A stretch of 64,000 bases of DNA. It comes from Sistotremastrum niveocremeum HHB9708. Lineage: Eukaryota > Basidiomycota > Agaricomycetes > Sistotremastrales > Sistotremastraceae. Below are positions 54,422 to 64,000 of this stretch, piece by piece. Below the pieces are notes generated by a model. That model made no database searches. It saw only the letters and a list, made by a program, of their open reading frames with translations, and was not told the origin of the DNA. Each line of letters opens with the position of its first letter. The first letter of the stretch is position 1. The stretch lies in NCBI GenBank assembly GCA_001630475.1, contig KV419405.1, forward strand, positions 559,841-623,840. The letters run 5' to 3'. A program made the position numbers and the translations under genes.

Positions 54422-56850
54422 ATGTTCAGGGGTATATTGACGAAACGGACGACATCTAATTCTGACTATCGAAAGTCGGAGGAGAAAGAAAACTTGGTCG
54501 TTAATTCCAACACCAACGCGAATGGGAATGGGAATGGAGGGGAGTGGTTCACTGAGAGAGGGGCGAAGTTCGTCCCTGTGCCTGTGGGTGTTGCTGTTGC
54601 GCAGTATGGACCGAATCCACCTCGTGTGCCTTCGAGGGCGAATGCGAATGAGAGGATGAACAGTGGTGTTGGTGTTGGTGAGAGAGGTATGGGGTTGGAA
54701 GATCGAGAAAGGGTATTGGAAGTTAAGACTATGGATCGGGCTTTTGATAAACTTCTCGTAAGCTCCTTGTTCCTCTCAGTGAATAAATTGACAATGATAT
54801 GTGTAGGACGATCTTCAAATTCCTCCGACGCTAAGACCCCGTCTAGCAGGTATCGATACACCGATTAAAGCAGCAATGCTCCGTTCATCTCGTCAACTCG
54901 CTTCTACATCTACACTCTCCACACTCTCTACCGCTCTCACCGCCGGAGATAGAGAAGGAGGAGGAAGAGAACCGCGAACACCGAGGACGTTAAGGAAGAC
55001 GAGGAGCAGCGAGGGCTTTGAATCGCCCAGAAACATTCCTTTGCCTTCGGATCTTAATTCGCCTTTTGGATCTGGTGGAGGGGGGACACCGAGGAAGAGA
55101 GTGATGTCACGTCCTACGCCCCCTACACCGAGTTATATACCCACTTCCGCCTCTGCATCTCCAACCGCCAGTCCTCATACTCATGCGAACCGGGCGAATA
55201 TCCCAACACACGCCCGAGGCGTCTCACTCGATTTTCCCCGGATCGATAGAGCGCAGAATATCCCTATTCCGCTAGCTCTCGAACCTACATCTACATCCAA
55301 GCCAGCGACAGCGAAGACGGCGACGACGTTTAGTAAAGCCAAGTCGATGAGGGATTGGACGCCGGAGGCTTTTTGTAGTCTTTTGAACCATACGAGTATT
55401 TTTCAGTTGGAGGTTGAGGCTGTTAAGAAGTTGAGGCTGCTTTTGAGGAATGAATCTGCTGGGTATGTTTTTTTGTATAATTGTGGGTGGGTGTTGATTT
55501 TTGTCTAGGTGGTCGGAGAAGTTTTTGAAGACGGGGGGATATGCGGCGTTGCTTACACGTCTTAATGAGATTCTAGAGGTCGAATGGCGGTCAGTTTGCT
55601 CATTTTATTCTTTGACGAGCGCTGATGAGGTTACATGTAGAGAGGAACAACACGACGATCAAATTCTCCACGAATTATTACGATGCTTTAAAGCACTATC
55701 AACTTCCTCCATTGGATGTTTCGCGTTGCGATCATCATGTCCTACACCGTTCGTGCAACTTGTGTCGTTGCTTTATAGTGATAAGAAACCGGGGGATATA
55801 TGCTCGAGACAACTTATTGTTGATCTTCTGCTCATTCTTCTCGATCTATATCCTCCTTCGTCTTACCAAAATCCCATCGCATTCCCAAGCTCCTCTTCCT
55901 CGCCTTCCCGCGCCTCTTTCAACGGGTCCTCATCTTCACCCACCACATCCAGTCTAACAATCACATCCAGCTCAACCACCATCCCACACCCCCTCCCCCT
56001 CCCACACACATCCCCCTTCTCCCTCCTCCGCGCCCTCCTCCTAACCCCCCGTCCCCTCCCCTCCGAATCACCCTCAACCCCCATCTCCCCACACGCATTC
56101 ATCGCCTCCCTCCATTCTCCTAGAATATATAAAACTTATTTGGGGGAGGTAAGTGATATTTGTAGGGATTATTTTTGGGTATTTTGTCATCCTAATAATG
56201 GGATTTGGGAGCTTGGAGGGGTGGATGAGGGGAGGGTTGAGAGGCCTAGGGCGCCGGGGGGGATGACGGGGGGTGTTGAGTGGGAGGCTATGGGGTATCT
56301 TGTGAGTCTTTTCTCGTCGTCGTCCCTCTCCTTTTTTTATTAAGTTGGGGATGGATGTAGACGACGCATTTGAAGCTCTTGAATGCGATTTGCGAGGCAG
56401 CTGCTACATTGGGTATGCCACCCGACCACGAACTCTCAGCTCTACGCCTCCACGCAGACCTATTCGCATCAGGTCTCGAGCGGATTATCCTCGTACGTCC
56501 CTTCCCTCGTCCCTTCCCTCTCCCCCTCCTCCTTGATAAAAATTTAATGGTGGGTGTAGACGACCCGCAAAGCTTCGACGGCGTATTATCCAACCCTCCA
56601 TCTCGAAGTAGCGAGGTACGTTGCGCTTGCGGGACGTGCGAGGTTTGAGATTCCGTGGGGTGTTGCGAGGCTTGTTGGGCCTCCGCCGGCGGGGGTTGCG
56701 AAGGGCCATGGACACGTCAGTGGCCATCATGCAAGTGGCCATCATGGGAATGGGAGTAGGAGTGCGCCGGGGTCGCCTTCGAGGGCTGTGAAGAGAGATG
56801 GGAGACCGATGTTGCCTTCGCCGAGGAAGTTGGAGCCTATTATTATGTGA
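54422..56850 (+). CDS. Rho-GTPase-binding/FH3 (formin-type GBD/FH3) protein lacking FH1-FH2
   Basis: Armadillo-like protein predicted to bind a Rho GTPase. A basic, disordered start (MFRGILTKRTTSNSDYRK) is followed by the diaphanous-GBD signature FDKLLDDLQIPPTLRPRLAGIDTPIKAAMLRSS, split by an intron after LL. A Ser/Pro/Thr-rich insert follows, then WTPEAFCSLLNHTSIFQLEVEAVKKLRLLLRNESAGWSEKFLKTGGYAALLTRLNEILEVEWR, the FH3-type repeats, with further helices RQLIVDLLLILLDLYPP and HLKLLNAICEAAATLGMPPDHELS. The C-terminus is basic (RAVKRDGRPMLPSPRKLEPIIM). No Pro-rich FH1 or actin-nucleating FH2 follows; the next gene is unrelated. A very C-rich exon stretch (55860-56100) encodes low-complexity Ser/Pro sequence. 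Confidence 0.82.
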
Positions 56851-57473
56851 TCTTTTCGTTCAAGCCTTTGATGGACATCGAGTCTTCGAGAATGAGGACG
56901 AGGCATTTGGATCCTTTGAGCTTCGCGGGACTCTGACGAGACGGGGAAGGGATGTAGGTTGATTTACAAGTGTTTTATGCGTGCTGGTATGATGATTTTT
57001 TGATATCCATGTTATGCTTTCTTTCATGTTACAATGTTTGTTGTTACTCATGTACAAGTTGATTTACGAGAACGATTACAAGAACAAGGACTCCATCCAA
57101 AGTGTTTCTACAAGATGAACTTGCGTATAAATTTTTAATATTCATTCCAACTACTAGTAACGATCCCGAAGCAAGTGTGAAGTACTGGAAGTACTGCAAA
57201 GTTACTCAGTTAGAGTTGAATTGAAGTGTAGACGCATGTGATAGATCTGAGATCCGGCCGTCCGAAAGAGGAAAAGAAGCGCTGGGACCTGAAACGATAA
57301 ACTCGACGTCACAGACTCAAACTCGGTCCTCGGAGGCACGGCCAAGTCGGCTTGCTACTTGTCACGCTCAGCGGCTCAGGTACTATCAACTACCAGAGTT
57401 TTTCCCTTATATCGGTCCAAGCTGAACATTATTATAGGACTGACATCTGGATTTTGCCTGTGGAAAGACAAGG
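56851..57473. other. Intergenic spacer
   Basis: About 620 bases, co-directional, holding the 3' UTR of the GBD/FH3 gene and the promoter of the paladin-like gene. No motif or repeat stood out. Confidence 0.45.
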
Positions 57474-60400
57474 ATGGCTTCTCCGTTGGGGAGACTTGCG
57501 ACGGACGATATAGCTCTGAATAGACAAGCAGCGAGCTCTGCACCTCCCTCATCTACAACCACAACCACATCATCCACATCCCCCGCTTCAACCGCAACCG
57601 CAAGTGGAATCAAGAATGCGCGAATGAGAGTCTTAGCAGAGGGAGGATTCAAGAGACCTTCGTCCTCGCTCAGTATGGATTATAGGACTCAAGCTGGATC
57701 TGGATCTGGATCTCCCTTCCTTGGAGCTTCGCAGAGTCTTTCTGGAGGTGGAACGGGTGGTTCGACGCCGACTTATGCAGCGACAGGTGGAGGAGGAGCT
57801 GGTGGTGGAGGGTTGACGAATAATATGGCACTGCTTGTTAGAGCTGCGCCGAGCGTCGTGAAGACGAGATCAGGGAGTGTACTTTCACGAGGATTCATAC
57901 TCAAAACAGATCATTATCCCTCCGGTACCCTTCCCCTTCTCCCCAATTTATTTACTAATTCATTGACGATTTTGGGCAGGCCGAGCGTTGGATTTAGAAC
58001 TGGATCTACAGAGCGCACCGAATTTTAGGATGTCCCGCGTAGATGCACTTAATGTCTTTGGAGTCGCTCAACCGCGTCTTCAAGGTCTTCAAGCGATCTT
58101 AGCAGTCTTACGATGCGATCCTGCTGGTTCACCGAACTCGCAATGTATCTGGTTTTGCACGCGTGAGGAACCTATTAGTGAGTCTTTCCCCTCGAATGTG
58201 GTGAGGAGGCTGATGAGGGGGGTGGGGGGTAGTTTATATTAGTGGAAGACCGTTTGTGTTGAGGGATTCGGCGGCGCCGAGGAGTACGTTGCATATGTCT
58301 GATAGGGTGGAGAATTTGGAGGCTATTGAGATGAGGCTCAAACTTGATATTTTGACCGAAGCTGCAAAGTTGGTCTTCCCCTCGCCCTTCCGTACACTTT
58401 TTTGACGAGTCTTTAGGTATGGAGGGTTGATTTTGACGCATAATGAACTTGGTATGTATTTTACTTGGTTGCGGAGTGAAAGAGGATGATTGATGTGGGG
58501 GTGTAGCGGATGTGGATTCGACGATTGTGCCGACTTGGACGGCTGTTAATTCGGGATTGGTGAAGACTGCACGAGAAGTTTGGGAAGACGTCGCGAAAGA
58601 AGGATGGAGAGTAGAGGTACGTCCATTCCATCCCATCAAATCCTATAATCCAACTCACACATTCCAGTATCATCGGTAAGACACACCCTCCTCCATTCCC
58701 CAACCCACCAACTCATCCTTCACTCCGCGCAGAATCCCAATATCACCCGACAGACCCATCGAAGACAACTACCTCGATGCCTACGTCCGCGTACTAAACT
58801 CCGAAAAAGCCTCAGACGTACATTCCACTTCCCTAGTATTCAACTGCGGAATGGGCGTCGTCCGGACTACATTCGCTATGGTCGCTGCGTCGCTTGTGAG
58901 GAGGAAACAGCTTCTTATTAAGGGATTGGCGGATCCTTTTGGAGGTGGGTTTGGGGGGAGTCCGAGGACTTATGATGGGACTTCTACGGTGGGTAGTTTT
59001 TATTTTGTGATGTGTGATGTGGGGTTTGATGGGGTTTGGATTTTTGGATTTTTAGCCTCCGGAAGTGAAAGTTCGTCAGAGTATGATGCAAGCTGGCGCA
59101 CAACAAGAATTTAGTCGATCACTTCTGCGTCTTACATACCTGCTTCAGAAAAGTAGGTCTTCCTCCTCAATCATCGGAGTTCATCTCACTTATCATTCGT
59201 TACTTGCTGTTCAGGTTTATCTGGAGCTGCATCCCAATCAGTCACAGAAATCCTACTCCAAAATCCCGTGCTATTAGATAACCTCCGAAAAGCGCATCAA
59301 GGGTCGTACGGTATCGTCCTAAGTCTTCTCGGATGTCTCGATAATGGATTAGCTGTGAAACAACTCGTGGATCGTGTTATTGATTCTTGTAACTCCTTTC
59401 TTCTTTCGTCCGGATGGGGTGGATGTGCTGATGGAGAATCTGGATAGGCGATCATGTGTGTAATTTGAGAGAAGAAGTACTTTCTCAGCGCGTCAAGTAT
59501 AGTTTGATGGCGATGGATGAAAGGAGGGGTCTTGAGATGCTTGATCGAGCCGTTCGGGCGTTGGAGAAATAGTGAGCGTTCATTGGTTCCTTTGGGAGAT
59601 TAAAGTTGACGAAGGGTCGGGAAGTTTCTTTTTGATTGCGTTTGCGAGTTATGTCGAAGATCAACATGATTTCGCAGAGACGTTCTCGGATTGGATGAAG
59701 GTCCGTCTCTCCTCCAATCATGTTCCTATCACCCTCGCTAATACCATCACCGCTCTTCTAGACAAGGGTAGAAATCTGGAAGTAAGATCCTTTCTCCTTT
59801 CCGCCGAAGAAAGCGGTTGCTGACGCTAGGACAGCCAAGTCATGTTCCTCCGAAAATCATCAAAGCACAACGTTCTAGCTCCTATCAATGACCTGTCCGC
59901 CCTGTCTAAATCTAGCGCTGAGAGATCTGCTTTGCAGATTGCCAAGCAAAATGATATGGCTGTTTCCGGTGGACAGATATTGGGCGATGAGTACGCTGAT
60001 CATGTTTTGAAGAATCGGAGTGGAATTATTTTACGTGCTTCGTATGTCCTTTTCTCTTTCTCCATATCCGGATATTGGAAATTGATGAATGGGGTGGTGG
60101 ATAGGACGCTTTTGAAATCGGATCTGTGGCTTCTTCAGTCGAAGGATTCGGTACATGCTATTCGCGGCGTTATGAATTTTAGGAATATAAAGGGAACGAG
60201 GATATATGCCCTTGGACAGCCTTCGACGGATGCGATTGATGAAGTCATATCGCAGATATCAAGGAATAATCCACAATCTGAGGAGATTATATGGATCACT
60301 TTGCGTGAGGAGCCGATTGTTTATATTAATGGTTCGCCGTATTGTTTGGTACGTTCCTTTACGCTTCAGTCTCTTATTCTGGTGATTTGGGCTGATGATT

Positions 60401-63400
60401 TTTTGGGGAAAGAGGAGAGATGGATTTACGTTGAGGAATATGAAAGATTATGGAGGCATATCGGCCTCTCGTATCGAGCTTCTCGAACAGAGATTAAAAG
60501 AAGACGTCATCGCCGAACTTAACTCCTTCGACGGAAAGTACGTCCCTCCACCTCTACTTTAAGCCAGTTTATAAAGCGTTTATAGGATCTTGTTACATTC
60601 GGAAGAGGCGGATGGATCTATCACGCCTACATGGGAAGATGTGGCTTCGGGAGATGTTCATGTTCTTAAGGAAATTATGGAGAAGAGACAGTTTGGAGAT
60701 GGGAGAGTGAAGCTCGTGTATCATCGAGTTCCTATCACTTCTGAACAGGTCAGCACTTTGAGTGCGGTTCGACATGATGGACTTACTGATGAGTCTTAAC
60801 TTTTCAGTCCCCTGATTTCTCGGATATTAGTCAGATATGGGATGTGATCACGAGGAGTGATCTTCAGAATAATCCTATTGTTCTGAATGATCAACTCGGC
60901 CGTGGACGAAGTACGATGGCTTCGGTGAGTCTGAAGAACTTGAGATATATCTAGAGCTTCTGCTAACTCACAATTCATAGATGATAGTGTTCCTTCTTCA
61001 GCGGTGGTTATCGCAGAAATCGCTCGCGCAGTCGATATCGATGACGCGGATGAGATCGACGAAATCACGGCGGAGGAGTTCGGCGACGCGAACGGAAGAT
61101 GAAGTTCCACGACGAACTACGCCCAAACAATCTTATCAACCTATCAACAGTACGTATATCCCTCATGATCTCAACTCATTCTAACCATCGTCCAGATTTA
61201 CTACGAGTCATTCGAAATGGGCTGGTAGTGAAAGCAATCGTTGATGAAGCCGTTGATCGATGTGGAGAGTTATCGTTCAATCTTCTAGATTCGATCGAAG
61301 ATTCTCGATTACGGGCTGAGCACGAAACCGACAAGAGTGAGAAGAAATATCAAATACATCGAGGTTCGTCCTTGGCCCTTCTCGTTTTCTGCTATATCTT
61401 GATGTCTGGTACTAGGGAGACATAATCTGTTGAGATATTTCACGTTGATCCTGTTCCAAGCTTATCTGGAGTCGGCTGCGAATGATACGCTCGATTCAAT
61501 GGGAACATTCGAGCAGTTCGTGAAGAGTCGTCCAGGTAAAACCACCCCTTTCCCGATCAACTATTCACTCAATCAGCGATATATAGAGTTCAAGACATTC
61601 GAAGACGAAATATTCGCAGAAGGAGTCGATGCATTGAAGCCTCTTTATAGGATCGATATAGCAGATGGTCTTGCGCTGCCTGATGAAGAGAAACAAGTCG
61701 TCGCTAATCGATCTGGGGCTATTCTGTCGGCGTCGACTATCTTGAAAAGCGATTATTTCTCGGGTCTTCGAAAAATGTCATTGCCCGAGTACGTCCTCTC
61801 TTGGAGTATGACTGCAGGTGAACTGAGCGTTCGCAGGCAAATTGATGGGGCTCCTAATTTCCGTGTTGTGTCGATGAATAATCATACTTTTGATGATATT
61901 GAGATACCGTCCTTGCCGGACGGCATTTCTCATAGTTTGGTGTGTGGAAGGTACGTAGATTGATCCGCTGTGGCTTGCTCGTTCACAGAACCGCTCCGTA
62001 GTGGCATGCCTACGGTTGATGGACTCCGTCGAACCCTGCAGCGATTAGGCGCTCATCAGGAAGGAGGGAAGATTATCGCGTGGACATCATTGAGAGAGGT
62101 AGGCTTGATAAAGACAAATGCCGTTTCCATCAGCAACTGACATTTCTTCGTAGGAACCCGTGTTGTATGTTGCTGGTCGACCACACGTTCTACGACTCGT
62201 CGATGAACCTCTCGAAAATGTTCGGTAAGCAAACTTTTGCTCTATCACTGGTATCCGCCCATTTATCTATTCTACTCAGGGCGACCGGTATCACGACTCA
62301 GATCGTAGAAGGCATGGAGAATAGTCTCAAAGCTGACGTCATCCGAGAAGTCCGAGCTGGTAAAGGCACATTACTGCTGCACGACGAAGAAGCAAAAGGT
62401 GGCCGGTTCACTATCACGCCACAATGGGAGACTGTCAAGGAAGAAGATATAATGACGCCTCGTGATGTTTACGAACTTATGATCAAGGAAGGCTACAAAG
62501 TTGGTCATTTCGCGGTCTTATGAGCCTTTCTAATACAATCTTTGGCTTTAGGTCGATTATATGCGTATTGCTATCGTAAGTCATGTCAGGTATTAAGAGC
62601 GTATGCTGATTATTTGTAGACCGACGAGCAGGCACCTTTGCCTGAGGCTCTTGCCCTTCTTTTAGACAGAGTGGTGGCCGGACAAGAAAAACAATGCGAC
62701 TTCGTCTTCAATTGTCAGATGGGCAGAGGTCGCGTGAGTGATGGCTTTATTCCTATATCGGGGTTGATATTGATCTCATGCAGACGACTACCGGGATGAT
62801 CGTCGCTGCTCTGATAGAGTGGACTCGCTATGGTTCTGCTCAATTATTAGAAGAACCTATTGAAGAGGATCTAAGATATGATTCTTTCGATGGTATCTCA
62901 GAGGAAGACGCGTATCTTCGCGGTACGTGTACCATCCTAGGACAGGTAATTGTAATGTCTGAACCCTCTGCAGGAGAATTCAAGGCGATCCTCAAGCTCA
63001 TTGGCGTCCTTTCGTACGGGAAACTAGCGAAGCGATTGGCAGATCATGCGATCGACTTGATGTCGGATATCCAGAACTTGCGAAAAGCTGTCTACGAGTA
63101 AGATGTCTCATTCTTGGAGATAAACACACCAGTTCATCGAGATACAGTTACAAACTCAAGCTTGACGCCGCAGATCACTCCTCGGAGAACTATGCTCGTC
63201 TTCTCTATGTCGCACAGAATTATTTGTGAGTTATTTTCTCATGTGACATAGTCTCGTCTCAAACTCTGTCTCTTCTTTCAGGTTCAGGTCTGTTTTCACG
63301 TCCCTCTCTCGCTAAAATGACACTCATTCTCTCCAGATACGCGGCCTTAATCGTTTTTGCTAATTATTTGATTGAAGCAAAAGAGAAGTCTATCGATTTC

Positions 63401-63478
63401 AAAGAACTGCCTTTCCCGATGTGGCTCAAGGAACATCGAGAAATTTCAACACTGCTGGCTAGACATTCATTAGACTAA
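57474..63478 (+). CDS. Paladin-like protein with three PTP-like phytase domains
   Basis: A large multi-exon gene; I estimate ~1,400 residues. After a low-complexity N-terminus, a block repeats three times: LxxDxWFxREEPIIYIxGxPxxLR, a YGGxxxxxHxE-type segment and a PTP loop. Domain 1 has REEPIIYISGRPFVLRD and FNCGMGVVR (Cys codon at 58845). Domain 2 has LREEPIVYINGSPYCLR and LNDQLGRGRSTMAS, where the Cys position is Asp (codon at 60889). Domain 3 has FNCQMGRGRTTTGMIVAALIEW (Cys codon at 62713), split by an intron right after the loop Arg. Each domain is followed by a helical unit with NGLxVKxxVDxxxDxC. This is the PTPlike_phytase (PF14566) arrangement of paladin-type proteins, whose substrate is not settled. 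The stop follows LARHSLD. Confidence 0.88.
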
Positions 63479-63573
63479 ATGTGCCAAATCGCTTCTTATT
63501 GCCTTTAACTGCTTTTAGAACAAACTCACCTGTACTACAACATCTTATCTGCCGCACGGCGTGTATTATCATC

Positions 63574-64000
63574 TCACGAGTCTTGTACGGCATATAGCCG
63601 ATTCTCTTGAATATACTCTTTCACTCCTTCGGGCACCATCGACGTCCAGCGCTGATCGCTCTCTCCAACCAGCCTCCGAACTTCGGTCGAACTCAAACTG
63701 CTCTCCCACTGTCCGATGTCGATCGTCAAGACGCGTTTGGTTCCAAGAAATTCCTGGATCCCTGACAGCTTTTGAAGACTGTCATTGTCTGCATTGGCGC
63801 GATGAGCAGATATAATGCGCGCGTTCTGCTCCTCTGGTGATAGGAATATTCGCAGGGTCTTCAGCATGTCATCGTACGATGCATAATAACGTTCCGCAAA
63901 TAGTCGCTCCAGAGTGTCATAGCCAACAAGGAAATCAAACTGGATGGACGGAATGGAATGCGATGAGGTGGAGATAGCGAAGGATTTCAACCGTTCACTG
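63574..64000 (-). CDS. POF1/NMNAT-like nucleotidyltransferase (3' part only)
   Basis: The minus-strand frame is open to the window edge, so the N-terminal HxGH motif and start lie outside. The visible 141 residues include IQFDFLVGYDTLERLFAERYY, FLSPEEQNARIISAHR, SLSSTEVRRLV (the ISSTxxR nucleotide-binding motif) and VPEGVKEYIQENRLYAVQDS, as in the POF1 branch of nicotinamide-mononucleotide adenylyltransferases. No intron occurs in this part. It converges on the paladin-like gene with 95 bases between the stop codons, so their 3' UTRs probably overlap. Confidence 0.8.
   Translation of the reverse strand, partial: SERLKSFAISTSSHSIPSIQFDFLVGYDTLERLFAERYYASYDDMLKTLRIFLSPEEQNARIISAHRANADNDSLQKLSGIQEFLGTKRVLTIDIGQWESSLSSTEVRRLVGESDQRWTSMVPEGVKEYIQENRLYAVQDS

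Noticed and set aside
1-64000. tRNA, rRNA, CRISPR, or LTR/LINE elements
   Set aside because: I looked for tRNA B-box motifs, regularly spaced repeats, and reverse-transcriptase or integrase motifs and found none that held up by eye.

Overview
The window looks like nuclear DNA of a basidiomycete fungus, most likely an agaricomycete. Genes are dense and lie on both strands. Most are split by many GT-AG introns of about 48-70 bases. The gene set is fungal: a KilA-N/ankyrin MBF subunit, Zn(II)2Cys6 regulators, a GMC oxidoreductase remnant, GH95 fucosidase, a Dal5-type permease and a paladin-like multi-domain phosphatase. I read 28 genes or gene remnants. No rRNA, tRNA or CRISPR was recognised. 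Exon joins were read by eye, and most are supported by family conservation on both sides of the splice.

Layout. 1-2548: 3' part of a large RNA-processing fusion protein (EEP nuclease fold, poly(A)-polymerase-type nucleotidyltransferase, DUF504/MJ1316). 3365-7517: two tandem paralogous type I membrane proteins. 7742-12310 (minus): two copies of the lariat debranching enzyme DBR1 flanking a small predicted N-myristoylated protein. 12799-13332: a small protein with twin RVxF-like motifs. 15027-15972: a 5'-truncated GMC oxidoreductase. 16564-20570: a Dal5-type transporter and deoxyhypusine synthase. 20772-27768: TRAPPC2L (minus), secreted GH95 (plus), a SHG1-like COMPASS subunit (minus) and uroporphyrinogen decarboxylase (plus). 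28117-35736 (minus): CDC14, an MBP1-type MBF subunit, a PgdA-like deacetylase and IMP3. 36019-38450: a Gln/Met/Pro-rich gene and a VTC1-like gene that both run into one 597-bp TA-flanked inverted-repeat element. 38709-44801: SIS1-type DnaJ, acyl-CoA-binding protein (minus) and a tandem-PH protein. 45135-51991: two tandem Zn(II)2Cys6 factors. 54422-63478: a formin-type GBD/FH3 protein and a three-domain paladin-like protein. 63574-64000 (minus): 3' end of a POF1/NMNAT-like gene.

How the genes work together. Most are single-copy housekeeping genes with no operon-like logic: rRNA processing (IMP3), hypusination (DHS), haem synthesis (UROD), trafficking (TRAPPC2L), cell-cycle control (CDC14, MBF) and chaperoning (SIS1). 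Three local paralogous pairs (membrane proteins, DBR1, Zn-cluster factors) show frequent short-range duplication. The first 12.3 kb holds three genes acting on RNA ends or 2',5' linkages; whether that is more than chance is unknown. The best leads are the RNA-repair fusion, the doubled DBR1 with an odd splice donor in one copy, the transposon-centred junction at 37.5-38.1 kb, and the paladin protein whose middle domain has Asp where the catalytic Cys should be.
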